Below, piece after piece: positions 22,605-32,012 of a stretch of 52,495 bases of DNA. Source of the stretch: an uncultured Clostridia bacterium. Its GTDB lineage: Bacteria > Bacillota > Clostridia > Christensenellales > UBA1242. The notes beneath the pieces were generated by a model. The model saw only the letters and a program-made list of their open reading frames with translations, did no database searches and had not been told where the DNA came from. The position numbers and the translations under genes are program-made. Location of the stretch: contig CAMEKS010000005.1 in the NCBI GenBank assembly GCA_945921465.1, positions 1-52,495 on the forward strand. The letters are read 5' to 3'. The stretch's first letter is position 1. Every line of letters begins with the position of its first letter.

Positions 22605-22791
22605 GTAACTATGGTTTATCAAAATTCAATAGTTATATTAACCTATAATATAATCATTATTAATTCAAAATATTTAATTAAAATAATATTTTTGCTATTA
22701 TTATGAGATAGATTATTAATCATAAATTTAATGTAATTATTATTAATAACACTGTTTAGTAAATTATATGCCAATAATATGGGTTGCATTT

Positions 22792-22821
22792 TTGACATTA
22801 ATTTGATATAATACATATAAT
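22792..22821 (+). promoter_or_regulatory. sigma-A-type promoter of ssrA
   Basis: TTGACA (22792-22797)-18 nt-TATAAT (22816-22821). Confidence 0.75.
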
Positions 22822-22860
22822 AGAATTATGTGTGTTGCACTATTCTATATATCCAAATAT

Positions 22861-23214
22861 GGGGACGAAATGGTTTCGACAGGCTAATATAGATGGATTT
22901 TAAGCAAGTGGTAGGTATCGACTGCCTTATCAACGATAAATTCAAATTAAATGCAGATAGAAATACTGCTCTAGTTGCTGCTTAAGTTCAGCATTAGTGT
23001 CTTATCCTAGTCCTTCTCACAGACTACTATAAGGCATAATCGATGTGAGATACTATTAGTATTTGCCTAAAATACTATTTAGGAAAATTGTTTAGGCTAG
23101 TTATGGTATGCTTGTTTGTTGGCAAGCCATAGTGAAGTTATGCAACAAACTAAACTTGTAGAAAGAGATTGGTCGTTAGTTTGGACACGGGTTCGACTCC
23201 CGTCGTCTCCACCA
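22861..23214 (+). ncRNA. ssrA: tmRNA; tag frame 22932-22985 encodes NDKFKLNADRNTALVAA*
   Basis: GGGGACGAAATGGTTTCGACAGG 5' end; CGTCTCCACCA 3' end with G3:U acceptor wobble; T-arm GGGTTCGACTCCC; hydrophobic ALVAA tag end. Confidence 0.97.
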
Positions 23215-23551
23215 TAGTTTTGCCCCATTGGGGCTTTATTTTTTTACTAAGACGGGAGTCTTTGTGCTTTTAGCACATGGCGAGTTGCCACTCGCTAACC
23301 CGTGCCACACTCTGTATTCGGGCACCCGTCAGTTATACTGCCACCCGAAGAATATTGGCTCCTCTGTAGAGTATCCAACATTGACGACTCCCGTCGTCTC
23401 CACCATAGTTTTGCCCCATTGGGGCTTTTATTTTTTTACTAAAACGGGAGTCTTTGTGCTTTTAGCACATGGCGAGCTTTCGCTCGCAAACCCGTGTCAC
23501 ACTCTGTATTCGGGCACCCGTCAGTTTCACTGCCACCCGAAAAATATTGGC
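23194..23551 (+). repeat. ~191-bp tandem duplication including the last 21 nt of ssrA
   Basis: CGACTCCCGTCGTCTCCACCATAGTTTTGCCCCATTGGGGCTTT... begins at 23194 and 23385; copies also share ACGGGAGTCTTTGTGCTTTTAGCACATGGCGAG and TCTGTATTCGGGCACCCGTCAGTT...CTGCCACCCGA.AATATTGGC. Confidence 0.95.
23220..23248 (+). terminator. tmRNA terminator
   Basis: GCCCC-ATT-GGGGC followed by TTTATTTTTTT. Confidence 0.9.
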
Positions 23552-23642
23552 AAACACTTAACTTAAACCCATTTCTTATAAATTATATTATCGGAAGTTT
23601 TGTCTGAATGCACACGAGCAAAGCGAGTGTATATTCAAGCAA

Positions 23643-23663
23643 AACTGATGTTAATTCAATCAG
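23643..23663 (-). repeat. dispersed repeat core, copy A
   Basis: Reverse complement CTGATTGAATTAACATCAGTT matches 48817-48837 with one mismatch. Confidence 0.6.
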
Positions 23664-23988
23664 GATGCCGTTGGGACAACGGAATTGCGATTAGCAAACT
23701 GATTTGCGAACAAAGAGAGCAAAACAACATCACATAGATTATTATCTTCGCTGCTTATAGTATATTTATTTTTTGAATACAACAACTATTTAATGCAAAT
23801 CAAATCCACTCTATTTGCCTTGCTATAATTGTAAAATATTTGTAAAAGATAATAACCATACTATTTGGTGACTAAAAAATGATTTTCGACACAAAATCTT
23901 AAATTTGTCAATATTGTTTCATTATTTTTCTTCTAAATTAACCCACATCAAGTTATCATTATATTATACAAATATTTTGGAGGTAAAA

Positions 23989-24732
23989 ATGAAAAGAATA
24001 TATAATTATTTGGCAGTTTTATCGCTGCTAATCATTGGTACTGCTACACTTTGCTCTTGCGGAGTATCGTATCTATGGCAATCTGATTTTAGCGAAGGAA
24101 ATAACAACGTATTCGGCATATATGGTACTGTTGTAGATAACGAAGACAACACCATAACTTTGAAAAAAGATGCGTCAGGTAATTATTCTGCTAGTACGTA
24201 TTTTGGTCAAAAAAGTAAAAATTATGACTGGCAACAAGGCGGAATGAATGTAGAATTAAAGGTATATGTAGACACAAATGTTTTAACCAACGGCAATTAT
24301 TTTGTGTGGTCACTCGCAATCAATGAACTAGACGGAACATATTTGACCGAATTGCCAGTGTTCTTCATTGGAACATCAGGCGGTGTGAAATTTGCATATA
24401 GTTTTACAGGAGTAGATGCCGACTACACAACTATTGCCAATTTAGAAAATTCTGCAACATTAACTAGTGGATACTATACCATTAATTACAAATTCAAAAC
24501 CGAAGAAAATGGTGAAATTAAGGCTACTGTAACGCTAGTATCTGAGGGAGGTAATGAGGTTTATAACTCAGGCGAAAACACTTTCACTGTTATAGACCCA
24601 ACAATACACGAAGGTAAAAATTATACAGACACCACAGTCGTGAAAGAAGATATGGTCAAAGGATTAAGATATTTGTGGTTAGTAAGAACAAGTGTAGATG
24701 TTAAAGTGGCATCTGTCGCAATAACAAAATAA
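23989..24732 (+). CDS. hypothetical lipoprotein (start re-assigned to ATG 23989)
   Basis: GGAGGTAAAAATG; MKRIYNYLAVLSLLIIGTATLCSCG signal peptide with lipobox-like Cys; beta-rich mature part. Confidence 0.75.
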   Translation: MKRIYNYLAVLSLLIIGTATLCSCGVSYLWQSDFSEGNNNVFGIYGTVVDNEDNTITLKKDASGNYSASTYFGQKSKNYDWQQGGMNVELKVYVDTNVLTNGNYFVWSLAINELDGTYLTELPVFFIGTSGGVKFAYSFTGVDADYTTIANLENSATLTSGYYTINYKFKTEENGEIKATVTLVSEGGNEVYNSGENTFTVIDPTIHEGKNYTDTTVVKEDMVKGLRYLWLVRTSVDVKVASVAITK

Positions 24733-24948
24733 TTTATGTCACTTTATTACTGTGTAAAAATAATTTAGATACTAAATTTATTAATAGCTACTAATGCGAA
24801 CCACTATAATATAACAAATCAATTTGCGCACTATTTTTATTTTTAACAACAAAGTTGATTAAATAGTCTAAAAATTAAAAACTTAAATAATCTATAATTA
24901 AAAGTTAATATTTGATAAAAATATATAAATTTATATTGATATTATAAT

Positions 24949-24986
24949 AACAAGAATTCCACCAATTTTAGGTGGAATTCTTTGTT
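24949..24986. terminator. hairpin between the convergent lipoprotein and ddl genes
   Basis: AAGAATTCCACC-AATTTTA-GGTGGAATTCTT perfect 12-bp stem. Confidence 0.6.
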
Positions 24987-25180
24987 AAAAATAACAATAT
25001 GAATTGATACTACGTATCATTAAATTATACACTGATACAGTGCTTATATTAACTATAATTATAAATTAACTATTTGTTAATTATTCGTTATGTTTTACTA
25101 TAATTAGAAAATACTTTATGTCAGAACTATATGCCAACGCGAACGACATCCAATCCGCAAGTACAATGTCAAAATAATGT

Positions 25181-26311
25181 CTATTTATTGATTTTTCCTA
25201 GATTTCCAACATTCGACAATACACTACTCTCAAAATACTTAATTGTATTATCTGATTGAGATTCAAATATAGCATTATCTATACAACCATTTAATAAATC
25301 ACTAAAAGACATTCCTTCAAATAGGTAATTAGCATAAGATCCAGGGATAGTATTCGCTTCATTTATATACAATTTTTGCTCATCATTATCAAACAAATAA
25401 TCAAATCGGACCACTCCCCTCATTTTCAAATTTTTATATAGTAGAACAGACCAACTCTCTATTTTTTTCTTTACAGACGAGCTAAGCTTTGCAGGAAATT
25501 TACGGGTTAAACTTTCCATACCAATAATTTTATTTCCAGCCAAATATTTATCTGAATATGTCAGAATTTGATTTTTACTAATAGGTTCTTCAATAGAAGA
25601 TATAATAAACTCATTACGAAATTTAACAACAGCAATATTATACTCAACAAAATTTTTTAATTTTTTCTCAACTAGTATATTTTTATCGTATTGAATAACT
25701 TCTAGAAGATTTTGCTGCAAATCATCAAAATTATTACAAACTGCGATTCCAATACTACTACCAAGGTTCGCCGGCTTAAGAATTACTGGATAACCAAATG
25801 ATTTTACTATTTTTTTATCCAAATTAACATAATCATCAGAACTATTATAAGAGATATATGGCAAATAATTAATTAAGCTCAATCCGGCCAAATAATTCTT
25901 AAAAGTAATTTTGTCTAAACATAGTGAACTACATAGCATAGGACAATTAATACAGCTTATTCCGTTAAGTTGCATTAATGCAGCCACACTTCCGTCCTCA
26001 CCATTAAGGCCATGCATTGCCAAAATTGCTAAATCAATTTGACAACGCTTTTTTAATTTGCCAAATTGATAAGTATATAGACATTTACTGTCGGCAGACA
26101 TCGAACAACGTTTTCCTACAATCTCATATTCAAGAACATCTTCTATACTTACTTTTTGCGGTAAATAATACCATTTAGCATTTTTATCAATATATATAGG
26201 AATAACAGAATACTTAGAATCATCCAAATTGTTAACAACCTGAACACCAGTTATAATAGAAATATCATGTTCACAAGAAACACCACCAAAAATTACAGCA
26301 ACATTAAGCAT
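25181..26311 (-). CDS. ddl: D-alanine--D-alanine ligase family (ATP-grasp)
   Basis: VAVIFGGVSCEHDISIITG, LKPANLGSSIGI, VVRFDYLFD...YINEANTIPGSY. Confidence 0.88.
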   Translation of the reverse strand: MLNVAVIFGGVSCEHDISIITGVQVVNNLDDSKYSVIPIYIDKNAKWYYLPQKVSIEDVLEYEIVGKRCSMSADSKCLYTYQFGKLKKRCQIDLAILAMHGLNGEDGSVAALMQLNGISCINCPMLCSSLCLDKITFKNYLAGLSLINYLPYISYNSSDDYVNLDKKIVKSFGYPVILKPANLGSSIGIAVCNNFDDLQQNLLEVIQYDKNILVEKKLKNFVEYNIAVVKFRNEFIISSIEEPISKNQILTYSDKYLAGNKIIGMESLTRKFPAKLSSSVKKKIESWSVLLYKNLKMRGVVRFDYLFDNDEQKLYINEANTIPGSYANYLFEGMSFSDLLNGCIDNAIFESQSDNTIKYFESSVLSNVGNLGKINK

Positions 26312-26449
26312 ATAGCCCCCAAAATAAAACTAAAAATATCAATCACCTTATGACAATTAAAAATAATAAAACATATTGCCTTACTAAACCAAAAAATACA
26401 CAAATATAAAACAATAAATTAAGTATATCCTAGTAATTTGATAAACAAT

Positions 26450-28057
26450 TTATTTGTAAGTATCGGGTAAATCATTTTCAAAAATAACTAAAAATTTATC
26501 GTCCAATTCATTGACTGAGCTAAATATATTTTTATCTAGAGTGTCATAAGTTTTAATAATACAATCGGCGTTCGAACTATTTGCACCCTCTAAAAGTGCA
26601 TATTTATTCACTTTGTTAATTATCCATATTTCATTAAATATATTGGCAGATAAAGCAGCCAGCCTATAATTAATATCATACTGTTCATTGCCCATATCAA
26701 CCACTCCAGGAGTAATCAATATTTTAATTGGCTTATCTATATCTTTAGCAACTTTTAACATTGCCCCAAAGGAAAATTCATTTGAATTATAGGCATCCAT
26801 AATTATCAACGCCCCACCAGGACCGATCTTAGGCTGCAATCTATTATCTACCGCTTTCAAAGAAGCAACACTCCTAACAACACTTGCGCTGTCAATACCC
26901 AACAAACGTGCACATGTTACTGCTAACGCTACATTTTGCAAATTATGTTCACCCAAAAGCATTGTGGATAAATATACTACTTTATTAGTACTTATATCAT
27001 AATATGATAGATTTTGCTTATTATTTTGCATTTTATAATATTTATATATATTGTCATTTGTTTCGCCATTTTCACAATATATTGCATAGTTTATGTCATT
27101 GCTATTATTGTTTATGACATAAACGCCTATTTTGTGCCCATTATACTCATTCCATGCTTTATAACACTTTTTATCATTAATATTATAAATCACAACACCA
27201 TTATTATCCATTAGATAGTCGGCTAGTTCATTTTTTGTTTTATAAATATTATCAACACTGCCAAATGTATCTAAATGTTGATTACCAATACTAGTAATAA
27301 TTCCAATATCCGGATGAACAAGCCGACACAATTTAGCAATGTCTCCTTTTCGCACAGCCCCCATTTCTACAATTAAATAATTAACATTATCAAGACTAGT
27401 GCCATTAATATATTTGCATACGCCCATTAGTGTATTATAACTCATAGGAGTGGCTTTAACAATATAATCATTTTGCAATATTGAGTAGAGATACTGTTTA
27501 ACACTTGTCTTACCATAACTTCCAGTTATACCAATAACTTTTAGATTGGGATAATTTGACAATTTCTTAATTGCTGCATTTTTATACTTTATTTCGTATA
27601 TATATTCAATTAGTTTAGATATTGTAATTCCTATTAGATTAACTATTTCAAATATTAAAAGTGATAAATGAATATACTTATAGTCCAATAAAATTATCAA
27701 CAATATTGCTATTAAGTATATTGATATTAATATCCCGATCCATCGCAACACCCGCTGTGTATACTTTAGTTTATTCTTTTGATAATTATACTTTTTTATA
27801 TTCCAAAATAAATATATTTTATACACTATAGCTACTATACCTATCACAATACAAGCAGTATTGTATTCATTAATATATAATAGATAATTTAATATATCTA
27901 TCAGTCCAATTATTACAAAATCAATTAAATAATTTGATAATAACATTTTGTAGCTTGTTTTTATCTCATACCTATTCATTTGAAAATAATAAATATGTAT
28001 TTTTTGTAAGATTAATATGGTTGTTAATAATCCAATAAAAGCAATAATTTCAATCAT
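26450..28057 (-). CDS. murF: MurF-like Mur ligase with N-terminal transmembrane region
   Basis: VIGITGSYGKTSVKQYL P-loop; SYNTLMGVCKYIN, EMGAVRKGDIA, SIGNQHLDTFGS; approx. 180-aa hydrophobic N-terminus. Confidence 0.8.
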   Translation of the reverse strand: MIEIIAFIGLLTTILILQKIHIYYFQMNRYEIKTSYKMLLSNYLIDFVIIGLIDILNYLLYINEYNTACIVIGIVAIVYKIYLFWNIKKYNYQKNKLKYTQRVLRWIGILISIYLIAILLIILLDYKYIHLSLLIFEIVNLIGITISKLIEYIYEIKYKNAAIKKLSNYPNLKVIGITGSYGKTSVKQYLYSILQNDYIVKATPMSYNTLMGVCKYINGTSLDNVNYLIVEMGAVRKGDIAKLCRLVHPDIGIITSIGNQHLDTFGSVDNIYKTKNELADYLMDNNGVVIYNINDKKCYKAWNEYNGHKIGVYVINNNSNDINYAIYCENGETNDNIYKYYKMQNNKQNLSYYDISTNKVVYLSTMLLGEHNLQNVALAVTCARLLGIDSASVVRSVASLKAVDNRLQPKIGPGGALIIMDAYNSNEFSFGAMLKVAKDIDKPIKILITPGVVDMGNEQYDINYRLAALSANIFNEIWIINKVNKYALLEGANSSNADCIIKTYDTLDKNIFSSVNELDDKFLVIFENDLPDTYK

Positions 28058-28781
28058 ATACCAAAAACTCTTTTATAATATTATTACAGATATATATATG
28101 TGAAAAAATAACAAAGTGTTCTGCTTTAGGTATGACTACTGATTTGACTTTACTTAAATATTTTTCATATTTTCTACACATATATATTGGGGTTGCAGAA
28201 TCGTTTGTGCCCCAAATAAGCATTATATTGTTATTCATACATGGCAACAAATAATCCAAATGTTGATTGACAACCTTAACAAATACTTTTTGCATATTTG
28301 CTGATAATTGTCTATAGTCTTCACTCCCATTGTTATTAGATGATATGTGCAATTTTTTAAGTAATTTATATTTGTAAATTTTCAGATAGTATACAATGCT
28401 TCGCTTTGGCTTTAGTCCTGCGCTACCTGAAAGGATTAACTTATTAATTTTAATATCAAACATAGATGATAAGATTGTTACAACTCTTCCGCCAAATGAA
28501 TGTGCAATTACATCTATCTCGTTTACTTTTTTTGATTTTAGGTAAATATATATTTGAGTAGCATATTCATAAATATCAAAAAAAGGTTTTGGACTGTCAC
28601 TTTGTCCAAAACCATACATATCAAAACATATTATATTGTAAATATTTTCAAATAATTGAATATAAGGAGTAAATATTTCTTTTGTGCAACCCCATCCATG
28701 CAGAAGCAACAAACACTTCTTTGAACTCTGCCACTTGGTATCCATTTCACTTAATGAAAAAAATTGCAAAATCAACCTCAA
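28050..28781 (-). CDS. alpha/beta hydrolase
   Basis: LLLHGWGCTKE, DMYGFGQSD, VIAHSFGGRVV nucleophile elbow, C-terminal AEHFV. Confidence 0.88.
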   Translation of the reverse strand: MRLILQFFSLSEMDTKWQSSKKCLLLLHGWGCTKEIFTPYIQLFENIYNIICFDMYGFGQSDSPKPFFDIYEYATQIYIYLKSKKVNEIDVIAHSFGGRVVTILSSMFDIKINKLILSGSAGLKPKRSIVYYLKIYKYKLLKKLHISSNNNGSEDYRQLSANMQKVFVKVVNQHLDYLLPCMNNNIMLIWGTNDSATPIYMCRKYEKYLSKVKSVVIPKAEHFVIFSHIYICNNIIKEFLVYD

Positions 28782-29224
28782 TTAGTATTATTTTGATACT
28801 CCATTATAATTGCGTCTGAGCCATCAGCATAATATTTATTCCGTCTACTAATTACTGTAAAACCAAATGATTGATACATATTTATTGCCCTATTATTAGT
28901 AGCCGATACCTCAAGAAACATTTTAGAAATATCATCTGATAGATATTCATATGCTAATTTTAGCATTTTTGTTCCCAGGCCTTTCCCCTGATACTGTGGC
29001 AACACAGCTATCCGTATTAGCTCCGCTTCGTTTCCTATCAGCATAACATCAATATAGCCAATAATTTTACCGTCAACAACACCCACAAATAAACTACATA
29101 ATTCATTGTTGTAATCACGTGTTATTAAGTCGAGCGAATACATCTCTTTACCAAAGCATTCTTTTTCTATTATTTGAATATCAGCAAGCACATCCATATG
29201 TGCTTTCTTAATTACTAAATCCAT
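28778..29224 (-). CDS. rimI: ribosomal-protein-alanine N-acetyltransferase RimI-like
   Basis: GNAT: LIRIAVLPQYQGKGLGTKML, LEVSATNNRAINMYQSFGF; next to tsaB. Confidence 0.88.
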   Translation of the reverse strand: MDLVIKKAHMDVLADIQIIEKECFGKEMYSLDLITRDYNNELCSLFVGVVDGKIIGYIDVMLIGNEAELIRIAVLPQYQGKGLGTKMLKLAYEYLSDDISKMFLEVSATNNRAINMYQSFGFTVISRRNKYYADGSDAIIMEYQNNTN

Positions 29225-29847
29225 TATATTTTTGCACCTTTATTAATTAACTGGTTTTCAGCTTGAGATAATTGCACATACAACGGCTCGATTGCAGCAG
29301 CATTGACAAAACACATTTCCGCACATTTCAATTCAATTGCCTTATCTAAGTATTCACTATAATTATCTAATAGTATACAACCATCACTTATATTATTTTC
29401 TTCCAACTGATACAACTTGCATTTACTGAACTTTTTCGTTACATCAATATTAGGTACCAGTCCAAAATCGATCAACCTGTTTTTTTCATATTTGCCATAA
29501 TACATCATAGTACTAGTTGACTTAATAAGCAAAACACCATTAGTAATTATAGAATTAAATACATCAAAAGAATTAATTGCTATACATTTAGCGTTTGTAA
29601 CAAAAGCAATACCTTTGATTGTGCTTAAACCAACCCTAATACCGGTGAATGAACCAGGCCCTACTACTACACCCAACACATCAATATCCTTGATAGTCAA
29701 ATTGTTATTATCCAACAATAACTCTATTTGCGGTAACAAACTCTCTGACACCTTGTCTTCTAACACACTACTGTGCAGTTTGCCATCAACATTCAAATTG
29801 ATATATGCTTTTGACTTAGTGGTATCAATCGACAACACCTTAGACAT
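29224..29847 (-). CDS. tsaB: tRNA t6A biosynthesis protein TsaB (start re-assigned)
   Basis: MSKVLSIDTTKSKAYI..., VGPGSFTGIRVGLSTIKGIA. Confidence 0.92.
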   Translation of the reverse strand: MSKVLSIDTTKSKAYINLNVDGKLHSSVLEDKVSESLLPQIELLLDNNNLTIKDIDVLGVVVGPGSFTGIRVGLSTIKGIAFVTNAKCIAINSFDVFNSIITNGVLLIKSTSTMMYYGKYEKNRLIDFGLVPNIDVTKKFSKCKLYQLEENNISDGCILLDNYSEYLDKAIELKCAEMCFVNAAAIEPLYVQLSQAENQLINKGAKI

Positions 29848-30262
29848 TTTCTTCCTCCATATTAAAAACTCTACCATCTCCATTATAGGATATAGTGATA
29901 TTTAGTATTTGGCCCCTAATATAATGTTTGGCAATTGCTGGCCATTCAATAATAGACAAAGAATTTGGCAACGTAATCAGTTCCTCAAATCCCACCTCAA
30001 CCAGCTCAGACTCATCCGCAATTCGATACAAATCAAAATGATTAATAGTCAAGTTCTTAGTATGATATTGTTTAACTATATTAAATGTGGGACTGTTTAT
30101 AACTTCTTTAACACCTAATTTACGCAAAAGATACTGGGTAAATGTTGTTTTGCCCGCACCCAAATCACCCTGCAAAAGTATTATATTATATTTAGAAATG
30201 TTTTTTGCAATATTATGTGCAATGCTTTTTGTCGCTCTTAGATTATTGCTAATCAGTTTCAT
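29840..30262 (-). CDS. tsaE: tRNA t6A biosynthesis ATPase TsaE (start re-assigned)
   Basis: LLQGDLGAGKTTFTQYLL, SPTFNIVKQY, HFDLYR, IEWP. Confidence 0.93.
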   Translation of the reverse strand: MKLISNNLRATKSIAHNIAKNISKYNIILLQGDLGAGKTTFTQYLLRKLGVKEVINSPTFNIVKQYHTKNLTINHFDLYRIADESELVEVGFEELITLPNSLSIIEWPAIAKHYIRGQILNITISYNGDGRVFNMEEENV

Positions 30263-30389
30263 ATAGATCCTTTTATTATTTTTATAAAATTTAATTAATG
30301 TCACAAATTAATTAATAATTGACAATAATTCCTATATTATTGTCACAATATTGCTATGTTGTGACATTATATTGATTTTGCTACACTCG

Positions 30390-31667
30390 CTATTTTATAA
30401 CTTTTTCTATCAACTTTAACTTCTTTGGCTTTCTATTGGTAATGGTATACGCCGTTCTAATAGCATCCTTGTCTTCAACTGAAATCTTAGTATCTGAATA
30501 TATAGTAACTAATTTATCTCCAGCAAGGATTCGATCCCCAACCGAAACATTAGATATAATTCCTTGTCTATATTTATCGTTGTCAACACGCTGCTTTAAT
30601 TCCATTACAAACCTGGCTACATTCAGTGCATCAATATCTGATATATATCCAGACTCACTAGCATTAATGGTTGTAACATATTTAGATTCTAATAATTTGT
30701 CTGGATTGTCTATATATTCCGTAGCACCACCATGTGCATTAACTATTTGTTTTAACTTATCCTTTATCCCCTTATCAAAAGCAATGTTTACTTCACTCAA
30801 GGCAGCTGCTCTATCTACATTCTTTGCCATCATATATAAATTAGTTGCTAATTCTATAGAAATTTTCTTTAAATTATTTTCTTCTCCATCAATAGTCTTG
30901 ATAACAGAATAGACTTCTTGTGCACAACCAACTCCTTCAGCCAGCGGCACATTCATATTGCTTATAACCGCCCAAACTTTTTTGTTGTCCAATTTCCCTA
31001 TTTTAACCATTAGCTTAGCTAGTCTTATAGCGTCTCTTTTATTTTGCATAAATGCACCTTTGCCATATTTCACATCTAGCAAAATTATATTTGATCCCAT
31101 TGCCAACTTCTTGCTCATAACCGAACTAGCAATAAGCGGAATAGAAGCAACTGTTGCAGTCTTATCACGCAAAGCATATATCTTTTTATCTGCAGTAGCT
31201 ATATCCGCACTCTGCGCTATAATACTAGCGCCAGTTTCTTTAATAATTCTATTAAACTCATCAAATGACTTATATACATCATAGCCTTTGAAAACTTCTA
31301 ATTTGTCTATAGTACCACCAGTTGTTCCAAGTCCCCTGCCGCTCATCTTTGCAACTCTAATCCCCATTGACGCCAACAATGGAGTTAATACAAGAGTCGT
31401 ACTATCACTTACCCCTCCAGTGCTGTGTTTGTCCACGGTAGGATAACTAAATTTAATAGTTTTACCACTAGCCTGCATCGCCTTTGTCAAATAATAAGTC
31501 TCAGTATCGTTCATTCCATTAAGGCAAATTGCCATTAAAAGGCTTGACATCTCCGCATCACTAACAATACCCGATACATAGTTAGATACAACCCAATCAA
31601 TTTCTTCTTTTGTCAAAGCCTGTCGCAATCGCTTCTTGTCTATAATGTTGTACATTAATATATCCAT
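30390..31667 (-). CDS. pdp: pyrimidine-nucleoside phosphorylase / thymidine phosphorylase
   Basis: DKHSTGGVSDSTTL, MSGRGLGTTGGTIDKLE, PLIASSVMSKKLAMG. Confidence 0.93.
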   Translation of the reverse strand: MDILMYNIIDKKRLRQALTKEEIDWVVSNYVSGIVSDAEMSSLLMAICLNGMNDTETYYLTKAMQASGKTIKFSYPTVDKHSTGGVSDSTTLVLTPLLASMGIRVAKMSGRGLGTTGGTIDKLEVFKGYDVYKSFDEFNRIIKETGASIIAQSADIATADKKIYALRDKTATVASIPLIASSVMSKKLAMGSNIILLDVKYGKGAFMQNKRDAIRLAKLMVKIGKLDNKKVWAVISNMNVPLAEGVGCAQEVYSVIKTIDGEENNLKKISIELATNLYMMAKNVDRAAALSEVNIAFDKGIKDKLKQIVNAHGGATEYIDNPDKLLESKYVTTINASESGYISDIDALNVARFVMELKQRVDNDKYRQGIISNVSVGDRILAGDKLVTIYSDTKISVEDKDAIRTAYTITNRKPKKLKLIEKVIK

Positions 31668-32012
31668 ACTAATCCTCTTATATTACTATAACTAACTATT
31701 CAATATTCTATCAACGAGTGTAGACATTGTCAAATAATTTAATCTTTACTTAAATTATTAGTAATATAAAAATTTGTTAAACGTTAATTATAACGCTGTA
31801 TTGCAAACATAATAACTATTATATTTCAAACATTATTAAGTTGTTTTAATTATTCATAACACCAAACACTACATCAAAAAGAGTGAGAGAAATTATTTCT
31901 AATAATTGTGATGCCCTAATAAATCATCATAATAATTATATACCACAACATATTCAGCCATTTAAGCAATAAACAATGTTTTACACACTTATTTTTGGTC
32001 AAAAATAATACT

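Noticed and set aside
23194-23551. CRISPR-like interpretation of the repeated units downstream of ssrA
   Set aside because: Only two units, each ~191 bp with related internal sequence rather than unique spacers, and no cas genes.
23228-23566. 112-aa ORF with internal repeat (GLYFFTKTGVFVLLAHGEL...)
   Set aside because: It is a translation of the tandem noncoding repeats including the tmRNA terminator; no RBS and no protein-like composition beyond the DNA repeat.
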